A DNA stretch of 64,000 nucleotides from Gammaproteobacteria bacterium (GCA_025359085.1 JANYHL010000107.1:1-64000); one strand, 5' to 3'; positions 37,265-46,581 are shown, counted from the stretch's first letter. Translations and numbers: made by a program. The notes: a model not told the origin generated them from the letters alone.

Positions 37265-38359
37265 ATGTTCAGTTTTTTCAAAAAGAAACCTCCGCCCACC
37301 CCTGTAGTGCCCAAGGCGCCCGACCTGGCGCCCGGGCCAGCCACCCCGGCAACGGCCACCCGCAGTGGCTCGTTGATTGGCAGCGCCCTGGTCACGCCGA
37401 TCAACATTCCCCTGCCCGCCAGGGTGCCGCCCGAGCGGCAAAAGTGGCTCGACAAACTTAAAGCAGGTCTGGGCAAGACCGCCAACAGCATCTCCGGGGT
37501 TTTTAGCGGCACCCAGATCGACGAAGCACTTTATGAAGAGCTCGAAAGCGCCCTGCTGATGGCCGATACGGGTGTCGCGGCTACCGAGTACCTGCTCGAT
37601 GATTTGCGACGCAAGGTCAAGGACAGCGGCATCACCCACCCGGTGGCATTGAAAAACGTATTGGTGGCCAGCCTCACTGAATTGCTGCTGCCGCTGGAAA
37701 AGCCGCTGGTGATCGGGCAGCACAAGCCCACCGTCATCATGGTCACGGGTGTGAACGGTGCGGGTAAAACCACCTCGATTGGCAAACTTACCCAGCATCT
37801 GGCCCTGCACGGCGCCAGTGTATTGCTGGCCGCTGCGGACACTTTCCGGGCGGCCGCGCGGGAGCAACTGGGCGTTTGGGCGACGCGCGCGGGAGTCAGC
37901 ACGGAGTCGACCGGCCTCAGCGTGGAAATCATCAGCCAGCAGGGCGGCGACCCGGCGGCGGTCAGCTTTGATGCGGTCAGTGCGGGCAAGGCACGCGGCA
38001 AAGACGTGGTGCTGGTGGACACCGCCGGGCGTTTGCCAACCCAGTTGCACCTGATGGAAGAGTTGCGAAAAATAAAGCGTGTGGTACAAAAAGCCGACGC
38101 TACGGCTCCGCATGAGATCCTGTTGGTGCTGGACGGCAACACCGGACAGAACGCCTTGACGCAAGTGAAGGCGTTTGACGAGGCACTGGGCCTGACGGGC
38201 CTGATAATTACCAAGCTCGACGGCACCGCCAAAGGCGGCGTGCTGGCTGCCATTGCCCGGGAGCGGCCGGTTCCGGTGTATTTCATTGGCGTGGGCGAAC
38301 AGTTGGAAGACCTGGAGACTTTCAACGCCCGTGAGTTTGCGCAGGCCCTGTTGGCATAA
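37265..38359 (+). CDS. ftsY: Signal recognition particle receptor FtsY
   Basis: Docks SRP-ribosome complexes at the inner membrane. 364 residues. A short, positively charged start (MFSFFKKKPPPTP) and Pro-rich linker precede the N domain, then the G domain with GVNGAGKTTSIGKL, LAAADTFRAAAREQL, VDTAGRLPTQ and ITKLDGTAKGG. The acidic A domain of E. coli FtsY is missing, as in many betaproteobacteria. Divergent from the M16 pair. Confidence 0.96.
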   Translation: MFSFFKKKPPPTPVVPKAPDLAPGPATPATATRSGSLIGSALVTPINIPLPARVPPERQKWLDKLKAGLGKTANSISGVFSGTQIDEALYEELESALLMADTGVAATEYLLDDLRRKVKDSGITHPVALKNVLVASLTELLLPLEKPLVIGQHKPTVIMVTGVNGAGKTTSIGKLTQHLALHGASVLLAAADTFRAAAREQLGVWATRAGVSTESTGLSVEIISQQGGDPAAVSFDAVSAGKARGKDVVLVDTAGRLPTQLHLMEELRKIKRVVQKADATAPHEILLVLDGNTGQNALTQVKAFDEALGLTGLIITKLDGTAKGGVLAAIARERPVPVYFIGVGEQLEDLETFNAREFAQALLA

Positions 38360-38470
38360 AACTATAAAGGGGCTGCCATCTGCTCATCCGCAACAACCCT
38401 CTGCTGGGACCGACCCGCCTTATTTTGAAACCTTGCCGGGCGAACCAGCCCAGTCCCCAACGGATTAGAT

Positions 38471-39142
38471 ATGACAAATACCTTACTTCCCTGCATTGAA
38501 ATTGAATCCGCCCCGCAGCCCACCGCGGCCGTCATCTGGCTGCACGGCCTGGGCGCCGATGGCAACGACTTTGCCGGGCTGGTGCCCGAACTGGACTTGA
38601 GGGCCTGCCCACCGATCCGTTTTGTCTTTCCGCACGCGCCCAGCATGCCGGTGACCCTGAATGGCGGTTATGTCATGCCCGCCTGGTATGACATTCGCGG
38701 CACCAATCTGGTGAGCCAGCAGGACGTGGCGGGCATCCAGCAGTCTGCGCTGGCCATTGCCGCACTGATCGACCATGAGGCGGCCCGCGGCATCCCGTAC
38801 CAGAGCATTGTGCTGGCCGGCTTCTCGCAGGGCAGTGCCATGGCGCTGCATACCGGCCTGCGTTTCAAACAGCGGCTGGCAGGCATCATGGCGCTGTCGG
38901 GTTACCTGCCGCTGGCCGACACCTTTGCCGCCGAGCGCAGCGCGGCCAACGCCTGCACGCCCATCTTCATGGCGCACGGTAGCCAAGACCCGGTGGTGGC
39001 CCTCGCCCGCGGCGAAGCCTCGCGCGATCTGCTGCTCAGCCTGGGCTATCCGCTGCAATGGCACAGCTACCCGATGGCCCACAGTGTGCATCCACGCGAA
39101 GTGGCTGATATCTCGCTATTCCTGGCCGACGTGCTGGGTTAG
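38471..39142 (+). CDS. Alpha/beta-hydrolase carboxylesterase
   Basis: 223 residues of the phospholipase/carboxylesterase family (lysophospholipase II type). Oxyanion motif WLHGLGADGNDF, nucleophile GFSQGSAMAL, Asp in GSQDPVVAL and His in MAHSVHPREV complete the triad. The natural substrate is unknown; family members hydrolyse short acyl esters. It follows ftsY by about 110 bp without a clear terminator between. Confidence 0.92.
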   Translation: MTNTLLPCIEIESAPQPTAAVIWLHGLGADGNDFAGLVPELDLRACPPIRFVFPHAPSMPVTLNGGYVMPAWYDIRGTNLVSQQDVAGIQQSALAIAALIDHEAARGIPYQSIVLAGFSQGSAMALHTGLRFKQRLAGIMALSGYLPLADTFAAERSAANACTPIFMAHGSQDPVVALARGEASRDLLLSLGYPLQWHSYPMAHSVHPREVADISLFLADVLG

Positions 39143-39220
39143 GGGGCTCAGGCCGCGCTGACTTCAATCGCTACCGCGGGGTGCAGTGGCGGGCAGTGCT
39201 TGAAGCCCGTGAAATGTTTA

Positions 39221-39282
39221 TTTGCTATTTAATCGATAGCTTGCGACGCGCGTTGATAAAGGGCTGGAGCTCGTTTTATCAT
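39221..39282 (+). repeat. 60-bp dispersed repeat upstream of the ParA gene
   Basis: TTTGCTATTTAATCGATAGC, TTGCGACGCG, GATAAAGGGCTGGAGC and TTTTATCATGG follow the family order with some divergence. It is intergenic, about 80 bp before the ParA start. Confidence 0.6.
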
Positions 39283-39361
39283 GGTCGGGTCTGAAAGTGT
39301 CTGGTAGCGCTGTCACTTGCCGCTAACATAGCGCACAAAATTCAATTTCCAGGAGCGCTTC

Positions 39362-39979
39362 ATGCCAGTGGTTGTGGTTGCCAATCCAAAGGGCGGCGTG
39401 GGCAAGTCCACGCTGGCCACTCATGTTGCGGGTTATTTCGCGTCCTGCGGGCACAGCGTGATGTTGGGCGATGCAGATCGCCAGCAGTCCTCGCGCTTAT
39501 GGCTGGGGCTGCGCCCGGCTGCGGCACGTCCCATCGCCAGTTGGAGCGTGAGCGCCGATCAAATTGCCAAACCGCCCAAAGGCACGACCCATGTGGTGCT
39601 CGACACGCCCGCGGGCCTGCATGGCAGGCGTTTCAGTGACGTGATGAAGCTGGCGGACAAGGTGATCGTGCCCTTGCAGCCCAGTGTGTTTGATATTTTT
39701 GCCACACGGGCGTTTCTGGATCAACTGCTCCAGAACAAGCACTACGACAAATTGCAGATTGGTCTGGTGGGCATGCGGGTGGATGCGCGCACCATCGCCG
39801 CTGACAAACTGCGTGAATTTGTGGACTCGCTTGGCCTGCCGGTGTTGGGTTACCTGCGTGACACGCAAAACTATATTCACTTGGCAGCCCGTGGCCTGAC
39901 CCTGTTTGATGTGGCGCCGAGCCGGGTAGAAAAAGACCTGGCGCAGTGGCAGGCGATCGGAGAGTGGCTGGATGCTTGA
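39362..39979 (+). CDS. ParA/MinD-type ATPase (orphan)
   Basis: 205 residues with the deviant Walker A KGGVGKST near the start, the A' region MLGDADRQQSSRLW and Walker B VVLDTPAGL. It is short and lacks the helix-turn-helix domain of plasmid ParA. No ParB-like gene or centromere repeat is nearby, so it is not an obvious partition system; similar orphan proteins position cellular cargo such as chemoreceptors or carboxysomes. AGGAG lies eight bases before the ATG. Confidence 0.88.
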   Translation: MPVVVVANPKGGVGKSTLATHVAGYFASCGHSVMLGDADRQQSSRLWLGLRPAAARPIASWSVSADQIAKPPKGTTHVVLDTPAGLHGRRFSDVMKLADKVIVPLQPSVFDIFATRAFLDQLLQNKHYDKLQIGLVGMRVDARTIAADKLREFVDSLGLPVLGYLRDTQNYIHLAARGLTLFDVAPSRVEKDLAQWQAIGEWLDA

Positions 39980-40055
39980 TGGCATGAGGGTATGAGCGGC
40001 TCGCTTTGTCGCTCATCTGACAAGTGACCTGCGCGCGCGCCGCTACAGTGGCTGC

Positions 40056-40511
40056 ATGAAAACATTTCAAGCTCTCTCTGAACTCTCAAACCTGATCGGG
40101 CAGGACGTTGCCGTGAGCGACTGGATCACCATCACGCAAGAACAGGTGAACCAGTTCGCGCAAGCCACGGGCGACCATCAGTGGATTCATGTGGACGTTG
40201 AGAAAGCCAGGACAGGGCCGTTTGGCGGCACCATCGCGCACGGTTTTTTAACATTGGCGCTGATTCCCCGGTTTTTTGAGTCGTCTCTGACCATTGTGCA
40301 AACCCGACTCAGCGTGAATTATGGGTTGAACAAGGTTCGCTTTACGGCGCCGGTGCCGGTGGGCAGCCGTCTGCGCGCCCGCATGAAGCTGCTGCGCAGT
40401 GAGCCGATCGACCAGGGCGGCGTTCAACTGACCTGGCAGGTGGAGGTTGAGCGTGAAGGCGCACTCAAGCCGGTATGCGTGGCCGAGTCAGTGGCGCGGC
40501 ACTACCCATGA
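40056..40511 (+). CDS. MaoC-like dehydratase (enoyl-CoA hydratase 2 family)
   Basis: 151 residues of hot-dog fold. The hydratase-2 motif [14 protein letters not shown] carries the catalytic Asp and His, and [14 protein letters not shown] is the conserved GxxAHG loop. It likely hydrates trans-2-enoyl-CoA; such enzymes can channel beta-oxidation intermediates to PHA, which would fit a phasin-bearing organism (inference). The 3' end overlaps convergent trmL by 24 bp. Confidence 0.9.
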   Translation: MKTFQALSELSNLIGQDVAVSDWITITQEQVNQFAQATGDHQWIHVDVEKARTGPFGGTIAHGFLTLALIPRFFESSLTIVQTRLSVNYGLNKVRFTAPVPVGSRLRARMKLLRSEPIDQGGVQLTWQVEVEREGALKPVCVAESVARHYP

Positions 40512-40973
40512 TGCGCCAAATGCATTTTGGCGCCAGGCTTCAAATACCGTGACCGCCACGGCGTTTGATAAATTAAGGCTGCGCTGACCTTCGATCATGG
40601 GCAGCTTCAGGCCTTGAGCGGGGGCAAATGAATGCCGCACGGCGTCACTCAGGCCTTTGGTTTCTGACCCGAACACCAGCCAGTCACCCGGTGCAAATTC
40701 CGCCTCATAAACACTGCGGCTGGCGCGGGTGGTGAGAGCAAACAGGCGCTCGGGTGCGGGCTGTTCGCTCGCCAGGAAACTCTGCCAGTTGGCGTGGCGT
40801 TTGAGCGTCGCGTACTCGTGGTAGTCCAGCCCGGCGCGGCGCATGTGCTTGTCGTCCATGGAAAAGCCAAGAGGCTCAATCAGGTGCAAGGTGCAGCCGG
40901 TATTGGCCGACAGGCGGATGATGTTGCCGGTGTTGGGCGGGATCTCGGGTTCGACCAGAACGATATGAAACAT
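40488..40973 (-). CDS. trmL: tRNA (cytidine/uridine-34 2'-O)-methyltransferase TrmL
   Basis: SPOUT-class enzyme, 161 residues. [14 protein letters not shown] at the start, [13 protein letters not shown] as motif 2 and [26 protein letters not shown] as motif 3 with the SAM knot. It modifies the wobble base of tRNA-Leu in E. coli. comF lies immediately upstream on the same strand. Confidence 0.95.
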   Translation of the reverse strand: MFHIVLVEPEIPPNTGNIIRLSANTGCTLHLIEPLGFSMDDKHMRRAGLDYHEYATLKRHANWQSFLASEQPAPERLFALTTRASRSVYEAEFAPGDWLVFGSETKGLSDAVRHSFAPAQGLKLPMIEGQRSLNLSNAVAVTVFEAWRQNAFGASWVVPRH

Positions 40974-40982
40974 GGGGTGATG

Positions 40983-41687
40983 TTATTCGGTGCGCGCAAT
41001 CACCAGGCCTGTGATGTGCGCAACGCCGGCTGCCCGCAGTGCCCGCGCCGCGCAAGAGAGCGAGGCGCCACTGGTCATCACGTCGTCCACCAGCACCACG
41101 CGCGCGCCCTTGAGTTGCGGGATCAGCAAAGGATCAACGGCAAACGCGTCCTTCAGGCTGTCCAGTCGCTCGGAGCGTTTGAGCGTGCTCTGCGCTGGCG
41201 TGTCCTTGATGCGCAGCAGCAGGCGAGTGTTGGTTTTGTCGGGCGCAAGGCGGTGTGCCAGCAGCAGGGCCTGGTTGAAGCCGCGCGTTTGCAGGCGCTG
41301 TCGGGAGAGCGGCATGGGCAATACGAGGTCGGCCGCGTCCAGCGCCGGTTCCACCCACGGTGTGCTGCGCAGCAACAGGGCGAAGACAGTCGCCAGGCCG
41401 GGGTTGTTGTGGAATTTGTAGTCCACGATCAAGTCCGACCAGGGAAAAGCGTAAGCCACCGCCGTCAGGCAGGCGTCCAGTGGCGGCGGGCTTTTGACGC
41501 AAGCGCCGCAGCGACGGACCTGCGACGGTACCGGCAAGGCACAGGTCTCGCAACGCGGCTGCGGTTGGGCGAAGCGGTTCACACAGGCTTCGCAGATCGG
41601 CTGCGCGGGCCAGGCATGGCAGACCCGGCATTGGCTGGGCAGCCGATTGAAAACCCGCGACGTCCTTTTGATCAGGCTGGAAAACAT
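40983..41687 (-). CDS. comF: ComF-family phosphoribosyltransferase-like protein
   Basis: 234 residues. An N-terminal zinc-ribbon with several Cys pairs (CRVCHAWPAQPICEAC, CETCALPV, CGACVK) precedes a phosphoribosyltransferase domain with PRPP loop VVLVDDVMTSGASL and RGFNQALLLA. Homologues are needed for DNA uptake during natural transformation in some bacteria. It is the first gene before trmL; a BioC-like gene is divergent. Confidence 0.92.
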   Translation of the reverse strand: MFSSLIKRTSRVFNRLPSQCRVCHAWPAQPICEACVNRFAQPQPRCETCALPVPSQVRRCGACVKSPPPLDACLTAVAYAFPWSDLIVDYKFHNNPGLATVFALLLRSTPWVEPALDAADLVLPMPLSRQRLQTRGFNQALLLAHRLAPDKTNTRLLLRIKDTPAQSTLKRSERLDSLKDAFAVDPLLIPQLKGARVVLVDDVMTSGASLSCAARALRAAGVAHITGLVIARTE

Positions 41688-41727
41688 GGAGTCAATATAC
41701 TCTGGCGACCCAATTACACCCTGTCTT

Positions 41728-42615
41728 ATGCCAACTCAACGTCCCCCCACCATTGATCCCCAAGCGGCGCAACGCTGGCAACAGATGCCGCCTGCTCTGT
41801 CGCCGTGGCTGCATGAGGAGGTGGCGCGGCGCATGGAAGAACGGCTCGCCTGGATCAAGCGCCAGCCCGAAAGCTGGGCGCACTGGGATCCGGTGCGGGG
41901 GGGGCTGCAAGCGCATGCGCTACTGGCGCAGCGCTATCCCCATGCCGAGTGTTTTGTGGCTGAAGCTCGCAAGGAGAATGCGCAGTACGCTGCAAAACAA
42001 ATAGCAAAACCGTGGTGGCAGCCGACCCGCTGGACTGACAAGGCAACGCACTTTGCGTTGCCAGGCGAGGGCTCGGTGCAAATGCTGTGGGCCAATATGA
42101 CGCTGCACATGGCGGCGGATCCGCAAGTCCTGATGGCGCAGTGGCATCGGGCGCTGGCCGTCGATGGGTTTTTGATGTTTTCCTGCCTGGGCCCTGATAC
42201 CTTGCAAGAGCTGCGTGGGCTTTATCAAGCGCTGGGCTGGCCCGCACCTTCGCACGACTTCACCGACATGCACGATTGGGGCGACATGCTGGGAGCCGCC
42301 GGTTTTGCCGAGCCGGTGATGGACATGGAGCGGATTACCCTGACCTTTGAGACGCCCCAGCGTCTGTTGCAGGAGTTGCGTGGCCTGGGGCGCAATTTGC
42401 AGCCGCAGCGCTTTTCAGGCCTGCGAGGCCGACAGTGGCGCGAGCAATTGCACCAGGAACTTGAGCGCTTGCCATTGCAACTGACTTTCGAGGTGATTTA
42501 TGGCCACGCTTTCAAACCCGCGCCGCGCTTGACGGTGCGGGCTGAAACCGTGCTTTCTTTGGCCCAAATGCGTGAAACCTTGAACCAGCGCAAAACTTTT
42601 TCCAGAAATCCTTGA
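41728..42615 (+). CDS. BioC-like methyltransferase with degenerate SAM motif I
   Basis: About 295 residues. The N-terminal RRMEERLAWIKRQPESWAHWDP resembles BioC-family proteins, and the core NMTLHMAADPQVLMAQWHRALAVDGFLMFSCLGPDTLQELR matches class I motifs post-I to IV. Motif I, normally D-x-G-x-G, reads HWDPVRGGLQAH, so SAM binding may be unusual. Biotin synthesis (malonyl-ACP methyl ester) is a possible role by resemblance only. The ATG at 41728 is chosen; 41686 lies inside the divergent comF start region. The cox cluster follows. Confidence 0.72.
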   Translation: MPTQRPPTIDPQAAQRWQQMPPALSPWLHEEVARRMEERLAWIKRQPESWAHWDPVRGGLQAHALLAQRYPHAECFVAEARKENAQYAAKQIAKPWWQPTRWTDKATHFALPGEGSVQMLWANMTLHMAADPQVLMAQWHRALAVDGFLMFSCLGPDTLQELRGLYQALGWPAPSHDFTDMHDWGDMLGAAGFAEPVMDMERITLTFETPQRLLQELRGLGRNLQPQRFSGLRGRQWREQLHQELERLPLQLTFEVIYGHAFKPAPRLTVRAETVLSLAQMRETLNQRKTFSRNP

Positions 42616-42753
42616 GAAAAGGGCTTGACAACTCAAAGAGTACAAAAAAGTGTGAACTACAATCTCGAACGGAGTGGGGTGGCGTCGACCGGGGACAAGC
42701 GGTCATTGTTGGCGGTATTGGTTTAGACCCGGCTAATTTGAGGCAATAAAAAA

Positions 42754-43968
42754 GTGAACATGATGAAGTGCATTTTGAGTAGATTGGCGGCCACGCTGTG
42801 GGTCGCAAGTGCCTGGGCGGGTACCGCTGCATTCACGGCGGCGCAGGCCGTCGGCGATTTGCCCGGTGGTCCGGCGGTGCGGCAACTCAATTTGCACCCG
42901 GCAGTCACCAAAATTGCTGAAGAACAAGCTTGGCTGCATTGGTTCATGCTGATACTTTGCACGGCAATTTTTGTCGCGGTGTTCGCGGTCATGTTTTATT
43001 CGATCTGGAAGCACCGCAAGTCGGTAGGCCACAAGTCAGCCAACTTTCATGAATCAGTGACGGTTGAAATCGTCTGGACGATCGTGCCATTTGTGATCGT
43101 GATTTTGATGGCGCTGCCGGCCACCAAAGTGGTGGTGGCCATGAAAGACACCACCAACGCCGACCTCACCATCAAGGTCACCGGCATGCAATGGAAGTGG
43201 GGCTACGATTACCTCAAGGGCGAAGGCGAGGGCATCGGCTTTCTCTCAGCGCTTGATAGCAAGCAGCGCGAAATGTCAAACAACGGTGGCCCTAAAGCGG
43301 GCGAGCAAGTTGAAGATTACCTGCTGAAGGTCGATCACCCGATGGTGGTTCCCGTCAACAAGAAAATCCGCATTATCACCACCGCCAACGACGTCATCCA
43401 CTCTTTCATGGTTCCTTCGTTTGGCATCAAGCAGGATGCCATTCCCGGCTTTGTGCGCGACACCTGGTTTCGCGCCGAAAAAATTGGCGACTACCACGGT
43501 CAGTGTGTCGAGTTGTGTGGCAAGGAACACGCCTACATGCCGATCCATGTGAAGGTGGTGTCAGCCCAGGATTACACCCTGTGGGTCAATGAAGAAATGA
43601 AGAAGCTGGCCGCCCTGGCCGACGATCCCACCAAAGTCTGGACGGCAGAAGAATTGTTTGCCCGCGGTGAAAAAGTCTACGCTGCCAACTGCGCCGCCTG
43701 CCATCAGCCCAACGGCAAGGGTGTGGGCACAATCAAGGCGTTGGATGGTTCTGCCGTCGTGCTGAATCCAGACAAAGGCCAGCAGCTTGCAGTGCTGCTC
43801 AATGGCCGCGCGGTGGTGCTGCCAGATGGTCAGAACAATGTGATGCCCTCCTGGAAGCAATTGAGCGACACCGAGATCGCTGCGGTCATCACCTACACCA
43901 AGAACAACTGGTCCAATAAGACCGGCCAGCTGGTGCAGCCGTCTGATGTGACGGCCGCACGCAAGTAA
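42754..43968 (+). CDS. coxB: Cytochrome c oxidase subunit II with fused cytochrome c domain
   Basis: 404 residues. Signal peptide, two membrane helices (around HWFMLILCTAIFVAVFAVMFYSIW and IVWTIVPFVIVILMALP), the CuA domain with CVELCGKEHAYMPIHV, then a C-terminal cytochrome c domain with CAACH and a Met ligand in NNVMPSWKQL. The fusion defines a caa3-type oxidase. The first codon is GTG with GAGG ten bases before it; ATGs at 42760 and 42763 are alternatives. First gene of a long plus-strand cluster. Confidence 0.96.
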   Translation: MNMMKCILSRLAATLWVASAWAGTAAFTAAQAVGDLPGGPAVRQLNLHPAVTKIAEEQAWLHWFMLILCTAIFVAVFAVMFYSIWKHRKSVGHKSANFHESVTVEIVWTIVPFVIVILMALPATKVVVAMKDTTNADLTIKVTGMQWKWGYDYLKGEGEGIGFLSALDSKQREMSNNGGPKAGEQVEDYLLKVDHPMVVPVNKKIRIITTANDVIHSFMVPSFGIKQDAIPGFVRDTWFRAEKIGDYHGQCVELCGKEHAYMPIHVKVVSAQDYTLWVNEEMKKLAALADDPTKVWTAEELFARGEKVYAANCAACHQPNGKGVGTIKALDGSAVVLNPDKGQQLAVLLNGRAVVLPDGQNNVMPSWKQLSDTEIAAVITYTKNNWSNKTGQLVQPSDVTAARK

Positions 43969-44008
43969 ACGGCGCCACTCAAGTAAAAGTACAGAGAAGG
44001 AAATCAGC

Positions 44009-45628
44009 ATGAGCGCCGTTCTAGACCGCCACGATCACGTCGAGCACGATCACCACAACCACGCACCCGCCGGTTGGCGTCGGTGGGTTTACGCGACCAA
44101 CCACAAAGACATTGGTACTTTGTACATGATGTTCAGCCTGACGATGCTGATGATCGGCGGCGTGCTGGCCTTGCTGATTCGAGCTGAGTTGTTTCAGCCC
44201 GGCCTGCAATTGGTAAATCCTGAGTTGTTCAATCAGCTCACCACCATGCACGGCATCATCATGGTGTTTGGCGCCATCATGCCGGGCTTTGTCGGTTTCG
44301 CCAACTGGATGATTCCGCTGCAAATTGGCGCCTCGGACATGGCTTTCGCCCGCATGAACAATTTCAGCTTCTGGTTGATGATTCCGGCGGCGCTGATGCT
44401 GGTGGGGTCGTTCTTTATGCCGGGCGGTGCGCCAGCCGCCGGCTGGACGCTGTATGCACCGTTGACATTGCAAATGGGTCCGAGCATGGACGCCGGTATC
44501 TTTGCCATGCATCTGTTGGGTGCGAGCTCCATCATGGGCTCCATCAACATCATCGTGACCATCCTGAACATGCGCGCACCCGGTATGACCTTGATGAAGA
44601 TGCCGATGTTTTCCTGGACCTGGTTGATTACCGCGTATTTGCTGATCGCGGTGATGCCGGTGCTGGCCGGGGCCATCACCATGACCTTGACGGACCGCCA
44701 TTTTGGTACCAGCTTTTTCAATCCGGCCGGTGGCGGTGACCCGGTGATGTACCAACACATTTTCTGGTTTTTCGGTCACCCGGAGGTCTACATCATGATC
44801 TTGCCGGCGTTTGGCATCATCAGTCAGATCGTGCCGGCGTTTGCACGCAAGAAGCTGTTTGGCTACGCGTCCATGGTGTATGCCACTTCATCCATCGCTA
44901 TCCTCTCGTTCATTGTGTGGGGACACCACATGTTCTCCACCGGCATGCCGGTGACCGGCCAGTTGTTTTTCATGTACGCGACCATGCTGGTCGCGGTGCC
45001 GACGGCGGTGAAGATTTTCAACTGGGTGGCCACGATGTGGCGGGGTTCCATGACCTTTGAGACCCCCATGCTGTTTGCGGTGGGCTTTATCTTCGTGTTC
45101 ACCATGGGTGGTTTTACCGGCCTGATTCTGGCCATGGCGCCGATTGATATTCAGGTGCAAGACACTTATTACGTGGTGGCCCATTTTCACTACGTGCTGG
45201 TGGCGGGTTCCTTGTTTGCCATGTTTGCTGGCTATTATTACTGGTCACCGAAGTGGACCGGTGTTATGTACAACGAAACACGCGGCAAGATTCACTTCTG
45301 GTGGTCGCTGATTGCCTTCAACGTCACTTTCTTTCCGATGCACTTCCTGGGCCTTGCGGGTATGCCGCGTCGCTACGCCGACTACCCGATGCAATTTGCC
45401 GATTTCAATGCCTTGGCCTCGGTGGGTGCGTTCTTTTTTGGCTTTGCCCAAGTCTTCTTCTTGCTCTTCATTGTGATTCCCACCATGATGGGCAAGGGCC
45501 AGAAAGCACCCCAGAGGCCTTGGGAAGGCGCGGAAGGTCTGGAGTGGGAAGTGCCTTCGCCGGCACCTTTCCACACTTTCGAGACGCCGTCGAAGCTGGA
45601 TGCCACGGCCACCCGGGTCATTGCTTAG
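44009..45628 (+). CDS. coxA: Cytochrome c oxidase subunit I
   Basis: The 539-residue catalytic haem-copper subunit with twelve membrane helices. Key motifs: TMHGIIMVFG (haem a His), WFFGHPEVYIMILP with the CuB His-Tyr region and proton-channel Glu, WGHHMFSTGMP (CuB His pair) and VVAHFHYVLVAGS (haem a and a3 ligands). The tail (ATATRVIA-like end) is soluble. AAGGAA precedes the ATG. Between coxB and the small assembly gene in the same transcript. Confidence 0.98.
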   Translation: MSAVLDRHDHVEHDHHNHAPAGWRRWVYATNHKDIGTLYMMFSLTMLMIGGVLALLIRAELFQPGLQLVNPELFNQLTTMHGIIMVFGAIMPGFVGFANWMIPLQIGASDMAFARMNNFSFWLMIPAALMLVGSFFMPGGAPAAGWTLYAPLTLQMGPSMDAGIFAMHLLGASSIMGSINIIVTILNMRAPGMTLMKMPMFSWTWLITAYLLIAVMPVLAGAITMTLTDRHFGTSFFNPAGGGDPVMYQHIFWFFGHPEVYIMILPAFGIISQIVPAFARKKLFGYASMVYATSSIAILSFIVWGHHMFSTGMPVTGQLFFMYATMLVAVPTAVKIFNWVATMWRGSMTFETPMLFAVGFIFVFTMGGFTGLILAMAPIDIQVQDTYYVVAHFHYVLVAGSLFAMFAGYYYWSPKWTGVMYNETRGKIHFWWSLIAFNVTFFPMHFLGLAGMPRRYADYPMQFADFNALASVGAFFFGFAQVFFLLFIVIPTMMGKGQKAPQRPWEGAEGLEWEVPSPAPFHTFETPSKLDATATRVIA

Positions 45629-45631
45629 TCT

Positions 45632-45760
45632 ATGAAAATTGGAAACACGATGACTCCCGAGCAAAAAAGAGCCAACTTGAAGACGGGCCTGATCCTGGCC
45701 TCGGTGGCGGTGGCGGTCTTTGTTGGTTTCATGGTCAAGATGATCTTGTTGGGCAAATAG
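45632..45760 (+). CDS. Cytochrome oxidase small assembly protein
   Basis: A 42-codon gene (or 36 from the ATG at 45650, MTPEQKRANLKTG, which has GGAAA upstream). A basic start is followed by one membrane helix (LILASVAVAVFVGFMVKMILL). Proteins of this type sit between coxA and ctaG throughout Burkholderiales and are annotated as small oxidase assembly proteins. It is three bases from ctaG and three from coxA, with codons like its neighbours. Confidence 0.8.
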   Translation: MKIGNTMTPEQKRANLKTGLILASVAVAVFVGFMVKMILLGK

Positions 45761-45763
45761 AGC

Positions 45764-46363
45764 ATGACTCTGCGGCGTGAAAATACCAAAATGGTCGGCA
45801 AACTGTTGGTTGTGGCAGTGGGCATGTTCGCATTCGGTTACGCGCTGGTGCCCATTTACAAGGCAGTTTGCGAGGCCACGGGCATCAATATCCTGGCACT
45901 CGGTGAGCGCGACATTCCGGGTGCCAAAGCGACATTGCCCGCCAACACCCAGGTTGACACCAGCCGAACCATCACGGTGGAGTTCGATGCCAATGCACGC
46001 GGCCCTTGGGAGTTCAAGCCGGCGCAGCGTTCGCTGCAGGTGCACCCGGGTGAAATGGCCACGGTGATGTATGAGTTTCAGAATGTGCAAAACAGGCGGA
46101 TGTCGGCGCAAGCCATTCCAAGCTACGCCCCGGTGCAGGCCAGCACCCATTTCAACAAACTGGAGTGTTTTTGCTTCAAGCAGCACACCTTGGAGCCGGG
46201 TGAAAAGAAAGTTTGGCCGGTGGTGTTTGTGATCGATCCCAAGTTGTCCAAAGACGTGAAGACCATTACGCTGTCCTATACCTTTTTTGAGGTGGGGGGT
46301 AAAACACCGGCGGCTCCTTTGGCTGATTCGACCGCTCATGTCGGCATCAGAGCCGGGTCGTGA
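45764..46363 (+). CDS. ctaG: Cytochrome c oxidase assembly protein CtaG/Cox11
   Basis: Copper chaperone for CuB. 199 residues: one N-terminal membrane helix (MVGKLLVVAVGMFAFGYALVPIYKAVCEATG) and a periplasmic domain with the copper motif LECFCFKQH. The conserved PVVFVIDPKL and ITLSYTFFEV close the domain. The stop overlaps the GTG of the DUF2970 gene. Confidence 0.96.
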   Translation: MTLRRENTKMVGKLLVVAVGMFAFGYALVPIYKAVCEATGINILALGERDIPGAKATLPANTQVDTSRTITVEFDANARGPWEFKPAQRSLQVHPGEMATVMYEFQNVQNRRMSAQAIPSYAPVQASTHFNKLECFCFKQHTLEPGEKKVWPVVFVIDPKLSKDVKTITLSYTFFEVGGKTPAAPLADSTAHVGIRAGS

Positions 46364-46581
46364 GCGGCATGGAACCTGGGGCAAAACAGTCCGCGCCCGG
46401 GTCGTTTTTTCGTACCATCAAAACGGTCGCCTGGTCGCTGCTGGGAATCAGAAAAAATAGCGAGTTGGAGAAAGACGCGGCGCAAGTCAATCCGATTCAC
46501 ATCATCGTGGTGGGCGTGGCGACGATCATCATTTTTGTCCTTGCTTTGATCGTGCTGGTGAACTGGGTGGTTGCCAAGTAG
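46360..46581 (+). CDS. DUF2970 membrane protein
   Basis: 73 residues with a conserved SFFRTIKTVAWSLLGIRKNSELEKD segment and a C-terminal helix (HIIVVGVATIIIFVLALIVLVNWVV), the DUF2970 pattern. It is found in cox clusters of betaproteobacteria; its role is unknown. GTG overlaps the ctaG stop; an ATG at 46369 is an alternative. Confidence 0.88.
   Translation: MSGMEPGAKQSAPGSFFRTIKTVAWSLLGIRKNSELEKDAAQVNPIHIIVVGVATIIIFVLALIVLVNWVVAK

Noticed and set aside
42625-42666. Promoter TTGACA ... TACAAT before coxB
   Set aside because: The two hexamers are 27 bases apart, too far for sigma-70; no good partner at 16-18 bases is seen.
46446-46470. AAAAAATAGCGAGTTGG in the DUF2970 gene as a repeat copy
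   Set aside because: Only a short AT-rich match; the right half of the family is missing.
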